A stretch of DNA of 64,000 bases from contig NZ_JACHNH010000001.1 of the NCBI RefSeq assembly GCF_014205335.1, positions 3,900,501 through 3,964,500 of the forward strand. Direction: 5' to 3'. Positions within the stretch are counted from its first letter, which is position 1; every line of letters begins with the position of its first letter. This stretch comes from Amorphoplanes digitatis (GTDB lineage: Bacteria > Actinomycetota > Actinomycetes > Mycobacteriales > Micromonosporaceae). Below, piece by piece: positions 55,350-62,348 of this stretch. Both the position numbers and the translations under genes were made by a program. A model generated the notes under the pieces. That model was given only the letters and a program-made list of their open reading frames with translations. It ran no database searches and had not been told where the DNA came from.

Positions 55350-57014
55350 TCATGCGGCGTACACCTCGAGGGAGGAGGCCTGGCCGGCCGGCCAGCCGGT
55401 GTTGGCCGTGAACGTCACCCGCAGGTGGCGGGCCGGCGCGCCGGAGCAGGAGATCGTCGCCTGGTTGCCGGTGGCCGGGTCGAACGCGCGGCCGGCGGCG
55501 CCGGCGAGGGTCGTGAACGCGGCGCCGTCCGTGCTGCCCTCGATCCGCAGCGTCTGGGTGCGCTGTCCCCAGCCCGGCGGCAGCCGCAGGACCACCCGCG
55601 CGACCGCGGTGGCCGCGCCGAGGTCGACCTGGAGCCACTGCGGGAACGCGTTGTTGACGCTCTCCCAGTAGGTGCCGGGGTTGCCGTCGACCGCGTTGCC
55701 CGGGCCGTACACCTGTGTGTGCCCGCTCTCGGCCGTCGGGCGGCCCGCGGCCAGGTCCCGGGTGGGGTCCGGCCCGGTGCCGCCGCCCACGACGGGCGCG
55801 GTCGGGCGGGTCGCGGTAAGTGCCAGCTGTCCCTTGAGCATCCGGCCGCCGTCGGCGGTGATGCGCAGGTAGTAGTCGGAGGAGCAGGCGGTGCCGTCCT
55901 CGTCCAGCGCCCGGATGCCGGAGCCGGCCGGCACCGATGCGGCGGTCGGCGCGGTCTTTGCGATCTGGTTGCCCTCGTTGAACTCGTCGAACATGGACAC
56001 GTAGAGGCCCTGCGAGCCGAGCCGGATCATGTTGTAGAGGCTGCGCCAGTAGTAGTCGCCGTGCCGGCGGTGCCCGGAGGAGAGGTCGCCCGGCAGCACG
56101 CACGGCTGGTAGTCGATGCCGTGCGCCTGGCAGTCCGCGTAGTCGCCGACGTTGACGTTGGCGTAGTACGAGTCCAGGTCCGCCGGGCTCGCGGCGCGGC
56201 CCACCATCCACGGCGAGATCATGTGGAACGCGTGGTACACCTCGCCGAAGCCGGGCCGGGAGTCGTTGATGCCCGCCCGCCACCAGGTCGGCACGCCGCC
56301 GATCACGTAGCAGCCCTGACCCTTGAACCAGTTGATCACCTCGAGGCACGGTCCCGGCGCGAACGGGCGGCCCGGCTCGTTGAAGCCGAAGCCCCAGATG
56401 CACACGACCGGCCGGCCGTTCTGCCGCGCGTACGCCGGTGACGCCGTGTGCGCGGACATCTTCATGGTCCAGTCGGTCTTGAGTTCGGACTGCATGTTCG
56501 TCCAGCCCGTCACGTCGTACATGATGTAGAACTTGCGGCCGGTGGCCTCGGCCGCGCCGCGGACCTTGACCGCCATGGCGTCGCGGGTCGGGCCCTCGTC
56601 GCCGAACGGGTTGAAGCGCTGGAGCGCCGCCGTGTCGACGCCGTACTGCCGCATCCAGCCGAAGTGGGTGTCGACGGTCTGCTGGTCGTAGGAGGAGAAG
56701 AGCCGCGCGGGCCGCCCGTCGCCCAGGTTCGGGTAGGCGGTCGGGTAGCCGTGCGCGAGGTCGGTCAGGTCCGGCCAGGACACGATCGTGGTGTTGGCGG
56801 GCGACGGCGGCTGGAACCGGTCGCGGCTCCAGTGCCACCAGCCGCCGATCGGTGCGCCGTCGCCGGGGCAGGCGAACCAGCCCTGGTAGCCGGCGCTGAT
56901 CTTGCCGACGACGTCGCCGGGCGGCGAGGCCGCGGCGGCCGCGGCGGGTCTGGCGAGTGCCGCCGCGGAGCCGGCGGCCATGGTGGCGAGAAGGGTACGG
57001 CGGGAGACGGGCAC
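55350..57014 (-). CDS. Secreted GH71/GH99-like hydrolase with C-terminal discoidin domain
   Basis: A 554-residue secreted protein from a GTG at 57014, which has AGGAG 6-7 bases upstream. A TAT-type signal (SRRTLLATMAAGSAAALA) precedes a barrel domain that begins GKISAGYQGWFACPGDGAPIGGWWHWSRD, typical of GH71/99-like proteins. It contains KFYIMYDVTGW, CIWGFGFNEPGRPFAPG and VSMFDEFNEGNQIAK, where FDEFNEG may hold catalytic acids. Residues ~435-554 form an F5/8 C domain (AVDGNPGTYWESVNNAFPQW; RHLRVTFTANTG). It likely degrades a plant or fungal glycan; the substrate is unproven. Confidence 0.82.
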   Translation of the reverse strand: MPVSRRTLLATMAAGSAAALARPAAAAAASPPGDVVGKISAGYQGWFACPGDGAPIGGWWHWSRDRFQPPSPANTTIVSWPDLTDLAHGYPTAYPNLGDGRPARLFSSYDQQTVDTHFGWMRQYGVDTAALQRFNPFGDEGPTRDAMAVKVRGAAEATGRKFYIMYDVTGWTNMQSELKTDWTMKMSAHTASPAYARQNGRPVVCIWGFGFNEPGRPFAPGPCLEVINWFKGQGCYVIGGVPTWWRAGINDSRPGFGEVYHAFHMISPWMVGRAASPADLDSYYANVNVGDYADCQAHGIDYQPCVLPGDLSSGHRRHGDYYWRSLYNMIRLGSQGLYVSMFDEFNEGNQIAKTAPTAASVPAGSGIRALDEDGTACSSDYYLRITADGGRMLKGQLALTATRPTAPVVGGGTGPDPTRDLAAGRPTAESGHTQVYGPGNAVDGNPGTYWESVNNAFPQWLQVDLGAATAVARVVLRLPPGWGQRTQTLRIEGSTDGAAFTTLAGAAGRAFDPATGNQATISCSGAPARHLRVTFTANTGWPAGQASSLEVYAA

Positions 57015-57123
57015 GGCGACGCTCCTCTTGATCCGAACTCGGGGGAGTGGGGATGACGGATCGACGGTCATCGTGGCAGTGCCCGACACATTCACGCAAT
57101 AGTTGAACCAAATTATGAAACAA

Positions 57124-58479
57124 TCAGGACTTGCGCCTGAAAGAAGGCAGCCACAGCGCCACCAGGGCGCCCGCCGCGATGAGGCCGGCGCCGACCGCGA
57201 CCGCCGGCACCAGGCCGTCCACGAAGGACTGGCGGCTCGCGTAGCCGCCGTACGAGCTGAAGACCGAGGCCAGCGCCGCGACCCCGACCGCGACCCCGAG
57301 CTCGCGGATCGTGTTGTTGGCGCCCGACGCCACGCCGTGCTCCCGGTCCGGCACGCCGGCCAGGGTCATCGTGCTGAGCGGCGCGAACGTCAGGCCCATG
57401 CCGGCGCCCGCCAGGACCAGCGCGACGACGAGCCCGCCGTAGGTGACGTCGGCCGTCGTCCTGCTCGCGATCCACAGCACGCCTGTCGCCAGCAGCGCCT
57501 GGCCCGCGACGATCAGGTTCCGCAGGCCGAGGCGGTCCGCGAAGACGCCGGCCAGCGGCGCGACGACCATCGGGGCCATGGTCCAGGGCAGCGTGCGGAC
57601 GCCCGCGTCCAGCGGGCTCAGCCCCTGCGCCACCTGGAAGAACTGGGCGAGCAGGAACACCGAGCCGAACGCGCCGGCGGAGAAGGTCAGGCTCACGACG
57701 CTGATCAGGCTGAAGCCGCGCGAGCGGAACAGCGAGAGCGGCAGCATCGGCGCGGGGTTGCGGTGCTGCCAGCCGACGAACGCCACCAGGAGCGTGGCCC
57801 CGCCGATCAGCATGGACAGCACGCGCGGCGACGACCAGCCGTGCCCCGGGCCGTCCGCGACGCCCCAGACCAGCAGCAGCATGCCGGCCGCGGAGAGCAG
57901 CAGGCCGAGCGGGTCGAGCCGGGCCGCGCCGCCGCGCGACTCGGGCAGCACGGCCGCGGCCAGGGCGACGGCGACCACGCCGACGGGCACGTTCAGCCAG
58001 AAGATCCACGACCAGTGCAGCCCCTGCGCCACCGCGCCGCCGACGACCGGGCCGACCGCGATGCCCAGGCCGCTGATGCCGCCCCAGACGCCCACCGCCG
58101 CGCTGCGCCGCCGGTCCGGGACGGCCTGGGCCAGCAGGGTCAGCGACAGCGGCGCGACCGCGGCGCCGGCCAGGCCCTGCGCGGCCCGTGAGGCGGTCAG
58201 CATCCACGGCTGCGTGCTCAGCGCGGCGGCGGCCGAGGCGAGGGTGAACAGCACGATGCCGGCCAGAAACACCCGGCGCCGGCCGAGCCGGTCGCCGAGC
58301 GCGGCGGCGGTGAGCAGAAAGGCGGCGAACGGCAGCGTGTACGCGTTCACGAACCACTGCAGGTCGGTCACGGAGGCGCCGAGATCGGCGCGGATCACCG
58401 GCAGGGCCGTGGTCACCACCAGGTTGTCCAGCGTGACCATGAAGATCGGCAGGCCGGTGGCGGCGAGCACGCGCTTCAT
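57124..58479 (-). CDS. MFS drug-efflux transporter (DHA2/EmrB type)
   Basis: A 451-residue major facilitator transporter. The N-terminus has DNLVVTTALPVIRADLGAS, motif A is ALGDRLGRRRVFLAG and motif C is LGIAVGPVVGG; many hydrophobic helices fill the rest. The family exports drugs and other small molecules by proton antiport. It is divergent from a TetR regulator and two near-identical palindromes lie in the shared promoter, so it is very likely repressed by that regulator. Confidence 0.9.
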   Translation of the reverse strand: MKRVLAATGLPIFMVTLDNLVVTTALPVIRADLGASVTDLQWFVNAYTLPFAAFLLTAAALGDRLGRRRVFLAGIVLFTLASAAAALSTQPWMLTASRAAQGLAGAAVAPLSLTLLAQAVPDRRRSAAVGVWGGISGLGIAVGPVVGGAVAQGLHWSWIFWLNVPVGVVAVALAAAVLPESRGGAARLDPLGLLLSAAGMLLLVWGVADGPGHGWSSPRVLSMLIGGATLLVAFVGWQHRNPAPMLPLSLFRSRGFSLISVVSLTFSAGAFGSVFLLAQFFQVAQGLSPLDAGVRTLPWTMAPMVVAPLAGVFADRLGLRNLIVAGQALLATGVLWIASRTTADVTYGGLVVALVLAGAGMGLTFAPLSTMTLAGVPDREHGVASGANNTIRELGVAVGVAALASVFSSYGGYASRQSFVDGLVPAVAVGAGLIAAGALVALWLPSFRRKS

Positions 58480-58493
58480 CCCGACCCCTAGTT

Positions 58494-58509
58494 GTTATTC
58501 ACTGATAAC
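58494..58509. promoter_or_regulatory. TetR operator site 1 (MFS/TetR promoter)
   Basis: GTTATTCACTGATAAC matches site 2 (GTTATCGGCTGATAAC, 58525-58540) in its two half sites (GTTAT and TGATAAC), 31 bases apart. It lies just upstream of the MFS start. Confidence 0.75.
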
Positions 58510-58524
58510 TAGCCATCGAACCTA

Positions 58525-58540
58525 GTTATCGGCTGATAAC
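58525..58540. promoter_or_regulatory. TetR operator site 2 (MFS/TetR promoter)
   Basis: GTTATCGGCTGATAAC, a 6-bp perfect dyad with a 4-base spacer, shares its half sites with site 1. It would let a TetR dimer cover the TetR promoter. Confidence 0.78.
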
Positions 58541-58569
58541 CTGTCAACCGCCGAATCCGAGGGAGCGCC

Positions 58570-59139
58570 GTGACCAGGACCCGCCTGACCGCCGAGGAAC
58601 GCCACGGCCAGCTGATCGGCGCGGCCCTGACGGCGTTCACCGCCGGCGGCTACGCCGGCACGACGACAGACCAGGTGGCGCGCCTCGCCGGCGTCTCCCA
58701 GCCGTACGTGATCAGGCTCTTCGGGACCAAGCAGCAGCTGTTCATCGCGACCGTCGAGCACGCGGCCGACCGCATCGAGCGGCGCTTCCGCGCGGCCAGC
58801 CCGGACCTCGCCGGCCTCGGCGACGCCTACGACGAGCTGCTCGCCGAGCGCGAGCTGATCACCGTGATGCTGCACGGCTTCGCCGCCGGCGCCGACCCGG
58901 CCATCGGCCCCGTGGTCCGGGCGTGCTTCGCCCGGCTGTACGCGACGGTGCGCGAGCTGACCGGCGCGGACGCGGAGCAGACCCGCGACTTCTTCGCCTC
59001 CGGCATGCTGCTGACAGTGCTCGGCGCGATGAACGTCATCGGGCCCGGCGCGGTGCCGCCCGACGATCGGATGAAAGACCTGGTCGACAGCCTCGACCTC
59101 CCGGCGTCGCTGCGCGGCCCGGAAAAGTTCGGATCATGA
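58570..59139 (+). CDS. TetR-family repressor of the MFS exporter
   Basis: A 189-residue TetR regulator. The helix-turn-helix region is GQLIGAALTAFTAGGYAGTTTDQVARLAGVSQPYVIRLFGTKQQLFIATVEH. The C-terminal half is the ligand-binding domain (AGLGDAYDELLAERELITVMLHGFAAG). The GTG at 58570 follows GGGAG. It is divergent from the MFS gene and shares operators, suggesting ligand-induced efflux. Confidence 0.92.
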   Translation: MTRTRLTAEERHGQLIGAALTAFTAGGYAGTTTDQVARLAGVSQPYVIRLFGTKQQLFIATVEHAADRIERRFRAASPDLAGLGDAYDELLAERELITVMLHGFAAGADPAIGPVVRACFARLYATVRELTGADAEQTRDFFASGMLLTVLGAMNVIGPGAVPPDDRMKDLVDSLDLPASLRGPEKFGS

Positions 59140-59169
59140 CTGCACAGACGACGGCGGGGATGCGTTCTA

Positions 59170-59694
59170 GTGGATGTGACCTTCGAGCAGTTCGCGGTGG
59201 CCCGGCTTTCCAGTCTGCTGCGCTACGCGGTCGTCCTCACCGGCGACCGCGACCTGGCGCAGGACGTCGTACAGGAGGTGCTGGCCCGGGCGCAGGTCAA
59301 GTGGCGGCGGATCGGCGTTGCGGACTCACCCGAGGCGTACGTGCGCAGGATGGTGCTCAACGAGTACCTCTCCTGGCGGCGTAGCTGGGCGGCCCGCAAC
59401 GTGCACGCCGTCGGCGAACGGCTCGTCGACATCGACGACGCCCGCGGCGGGGTACGCGACCACGCCCAGGCCGTCGTCGAGGCCGACGAGCTGTGGCACC
59501 GGCTGGGCACGCTCGGGCGCAAGCAACGGGCCGTGCTCGTGCTGCGCTACTACGAGCAGCTCGAGGACGAGGCGATCGCCGACCTGATCGGCTGCTCGCC
59601 GGCGACCGTCCGCAGTCACGCGTCGAGGGCATTGAAGAGTCTCCGGCTCGAGTCGGAGCAGCAGACCAGGATCCACGCCGAGGAGATGTCGTGA
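59170..59694 (+). CDS. SigE-family ECF RNA polymerase sigma factor
   Basis: A 174-residue sigma-70 family protein with only regions 2 and 4. Region 2 is LLRYAVVLTGDRDLAQDVVQEVLARAQ; region 4 is LGRKQRAVLVLRYYEQLEDEAIADLIGCSPATVRSHASRALKSL. This is the SigE/SACE-type ECF family, abundant in actinobacteria, that acts on stress or surface signals. The start is a GTG at 59170 or 59176. Its stop overlaps the next gene by 4 bases (GTGA), so the sigma factor, a membrane repeat protein and an amidoligase form one unit. Confidence 0.9.
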   Translation: MDVTFEQFAVARLSSLLRYAVVLTGDRDLAQDVVQEVLARAQVKWRRIGVADSPEAYVRRMVLNEYLSWRRSWAARNVHAVGERLVDIDDARGGVRDHAQAVVEADELWHRLGTLGRKQRAVLVLRYYEQLEDEAIADLIGCSPATVRSHASRALKSLRLESEQQTRIHAEEMS

Positions 59695-60350
59695 CCGAAC
59701 ACGGAGACCAGCTCCGTAGGGCATTCGAAGCCCATGAGAACGAAGGCCCGGATCCGGCCGAGGTGTACGCCCGCGTACAGCAGCTCGCCCGGGGCTACCA
59801 GTGGCGCCGGCGCGGCGCGCAGGCCGCCGGCGGTGCCGTGCTGGGCGCCGGCCTGATCGCCGGGGTGATGCACCTGCCCGCGCTGCTGCCCGCGGCGCCG
59901 AACGACAACGTCGCGGTGGCACCCGCCTTCCAGGCGGCCGGGCCGGCCGCGCCGGCCGTGCCCTCGGCGACGCCGTCGGCCCAGCCGATCGACCCGAACC
60001 AGGACGAGTTCGACGCCTACTTCGGCGCCGGCTACGACTATGACGACGCCGTGAAGCTGGCCAAGATCTGGAAGAAGCCGAAGGCCGACATCGGCGACAT
60101 CAAGGTCGAGGCCGGGCGGCGGCTGCTGGCCGGCCAGGTGCTCCCGGTCAAGCCGGGCGAGGGTACGCCCGGGCCGCCCGCGCCGCCCACCAAGGAGGAG
60201 AAGCGGGTCGCGGCCTTCTTCGGCGCCGGCTACGACTACGACGACGCGGTCAAGCTCGCCAAGATCTGGAAGACGAAGACCCCGTACGCGGCGAAGGTCG
60301 CCGGCGGCAAGAAGCTGCTGGCCGGGGAGACCCTGCCGATCCGCCCGTGA
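59691..60350 (+). CDS. Membrane protein with two near-identical GYDYDDAVKLAKIWK repeats
   Basis: A 219-residue protein. Residues 1-40 are cytoplasmic and charged, as in anti-sigma factors. Residues ~46-65 are one membrane helix. After a Pro/Ala linker come two repeats of ~50 residues, at ~105-154 and ~171-219. The core FGAGYDYDDAVKLAKIWK (111-128 and 177-194) is identical in both; each ends in LLAG-x-(V/T)LP. It is coupled to the sigma factor before and to the amidoligase after (GTGA). It may be the anti-sigma factor, the amidoligase substrate, or both; none is shown. Confidence 0.8.
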   Translation: MTEHGDQLRRAFEAHENEGPDPAEVYARVQQLARGYQWRRRGAQAAGGAVLGAGLIAGVMHLPALLPAAPNDNVAVAPAFQAAGPAAPAVPSATPSAQPIDPNQDEFDAYFGAGYDYDDAVKLAKIWKKPKADIGDIKVEAGRRLLAGQVLPVKPGEGTPGPPAPPTKEEKRVAAFFGAGYDYDDAVKLAKIWKTKTPYAAKVAGGKKLLAGETLPIRP

Positions 60351-61402
60351 CCGCCCGGCTGCACCGGCGTACGGGGTTCGAGATCGAGCTGATGGCCCCG
60401 CCAGGCCACAGCCGTCGCACCCTGGCCCAGGATCTGGCCGCCCGCTGCGGCGGCCAGGTCCGGCCGGTGTGGCACCACGACAGCGAGCCGTCCCTGGTAC
60501 CCGGCCTGGGGCGGTTCCTGCACCTGACGCAGGGCTTCGAGGTAGGCGGCCGCGACGGCGAACCGCTCTGCACCCTCGTCGACGACATCACGCTGATCGA
60601 CGGGCTCGACCGCCGCGCCGCCGCGCCGCCGGGCTGGTTCCGGATCCTCAGCGACGACCCCCGGCTGCTGCGGCTGCTCGAGGCGCAGAGCGATCCGGGC
60701 GGCGCTCTGCCGGACGCGCTCGGCGCGGCGGCCCGGCTATGGGGCACCGCGGTGCAGCGGGTCGGCGACGTCTACCGGCTGGACGACGCGGCCGGCGCGA
60801 CGATCGCCCTCGCGGCGCCGCAGGGCGGCGAGCGGGAGCGCCCCTGCGAGATCATCACGCCGCCGCTGACCGGCGACCACGGCGCCGCCCTGGAGCGGCT
60901 GCTCGGCCCGGCCCGCGAGCTCGGCTTCACCGTGCCGCTCGAGGCCGCCGTGCACCTGCACCTGGACGGCGCGCCGTTCCGGGAGCCGCACGCCCTGGCC
61001 AACGTCGTACGGCTGTTCGCCTACTGGCGCGAGCCGCTGCGGACGCTGCTGGCCACCAACCCGGCCTGCCGCCGCCTCGCACCGCTGCCCGCGCCGCTGG
61101 TCGCCGCCGTCGCCGGCACCCCGTCCCACGACGAGCTGTGCGCGGCGGCGGAGCAGGGCGGGCTTACCAAGTTCTTCGACGTCAACCTGACCCAGCTGCT
61201 GCGCGACGACCCGGTCCGGGACACGATCGAGATCCGGATCCTGCCCGGCGCGATCGACACCGCGGACATCCTCAACCGGGCCGGCCTGGTCGAGCTGCTC
61301 CTGGACCGCTGCCTCGACCCGGAGCCGGTGCCGGCCGCACCCGCCGATCCCCACGCCGCGACGGAAGCCCTGATGGGACTCGCCGCAACGGCACTCGCCT
61401 AG
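60347..61402 (+). CDS. Amidoligase-family enzyme
   Basis: A 351-residue protein of the Amidoligase_2 family (COOH-NH2 ligase fold, glutamine-synthetase-like). The N-terminus is TGFEIELMAPPGHSRRTLAQDLAARCGGQV, then DSEPSLVPGLG and LTQGFEV, with DDITLIDGL; later come EAAVHLHLDGAPF and LTKFFDVNLTQLL and an IEIRILPG motif near the end. The family forms amide bonds, probably on peptide substrates, using ATP; most members are uncharacterised. It overlaps the preceding repeat protein by 4 bases, suggesting that it acts on it or on a regulated wall component. Its stop overlaps the convergent folP2 gene. Confidence 0.85.
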   Translation: MTARLHRRTGFEIELMAPPGHSRRTLAQDLAARCGGQVRPVWHHDSEPSLVPGLGRFLHLTQGFEVGGRDGEPLCTLVDDITLIDGLDRRAAAPPGWFRILSDDPRLLRLLEAQSDPGGALPDALGAAARLWGTAVQRVGDVYRLDDAAGATIALAAPQGGERERPCEIITPPLTGDHGAALERLLGPARELGFTVPLEAAVHLHLDGAPFREPHALANVVRLFAYWREPLRTLLATNPACRRLAPLPAPLVAAVAGTPSHDELCAAAEQGGLTKFFDVNLTQLLRDDPVRDTIEIRILPGAIDTADILNRAGLVELLLDRCLDPEPVPAAPADPHAATEALMGLAATALA

Positions 61403-62280
61403 ATGTTGTGCCGGGTGTACGCGGGCTCGCGCAGCCCCAGCATCGCCTCGGTCATCCGGACCGCGTCGACCGCCGCCGGCACATCGTGCACGCGCACGAT
61501 CCGGGCGCCCCGCATGATGCAGAAGACCACCGTCGCGACCGTGCCCACCAGGCGCTCCTGCTGCGGGCGGTCCAGCGTCTCGCCGATGAAGTCCTTGTTG
61601 CTCAGCGCGGCGAGGGTCGGGTAGCCGATCTCGGTGATCTCCCGCAGCCGACGGGTCAGCTCCAGCGAGTGGTACGTGTTCTTGTTCAGGTCGTGGCCCG
61701 GATCGATGATGATCTGGTCCGGCCGTACGCCGCGGGACAGGGCCAGCTCCACCCGCCGCCGCAGGAAGTCGGCGACCTCCGCGGTCACGTCGCCGTACTG
61801 CGGGCTCGGGTGCAGGGTGCGCGGCGCGGCCAGGCTGTGCGTGATCACCAGGGACGCCGCGGTGCCGGCGACCGCGTCGGCCATCGCGGGATCGCGCAGG
61901 CCCGAGGTGTCGTTGACGACCCCCGCGCCCGCCTTGATCACCTCGCGGGCCACCTCCGGCCGGTAGGTGTCGACCGAGACCACCGCCAGGTCCCGGGCCG
62001 CCTCGACCACGGGCAGCACCCGCCGCAGCTCCTCCTCGACGCTGACGTCCGGCCCGGGCGCGAACGGCACGCCGCCGATGTCGATCCAGTCCGCGCCCGC
62101 GCCGGCCGCCGCCCGGACCGCCTCGACGGCCTTCTCGAGGGCGAACGTGCGGCCCTGGTCGTGGAACGAGTCCGGCGTGCGGTTGACGATCGCCATGACC
62201 GCGACCCGGCGCGAGAAGTCGAAAGCCCGCCCCCCGATGACCCGTTCGGCGCTGATCAGCGGGGGTGCGTAGTCGCTCAC
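61399..62280 (-). CDS. folP2: FolP2-type dihydropteroate synthase homologue
   Basis: A 293-residue TIM-barrel DHPS homologue. It has VMAIVNRTPDSFHDQGRTF where true DHPS usually has NVTPDSFSDGG, then ADWIDIGGVPFAPGP and a GHDLNKNTYHSL loop; ending ALSNKDFIGET. These match Mycobacterium FolP2, which is reported to lack DHPS activity and whose function is unknown. It is convergent with the amidoligase gene and divergent from the ABC transporter gene. Confidence 0.88.
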   Translation of the reverse strand: MSDYAPPLISAERVIGGRAFDFSRRVAVMAIVNRTPDSFHDQGRTFALEKAVEAVRAAAGAGADWIDIGGVPFAPGPDVSVEEELRRVLPVVEAARDLAVVSVDTYRPEVAREVIKAGAGVVNDTSGLRDPAMADAVAGTAASLVITHSLAAPRTLHPSPQYGDVTAEVADFLRRRVELALSRGVRPDQIIIDPGHDLNKNTYHSLELTRRLREITEIGYPTLAALSNKDFIGETLDRPQQERLVGTVATVVFCIMRGARIVRVHDVPAAVDAVRMTEAMLGLREPAYTRHNI

Positions 62281-62348
62281 CTCGGGAGACTAACCCGGTG
62301 GCGAGGATCCCCCGGACTCGGCCTCCCGCCTTTGATCGAACCTGCTCT

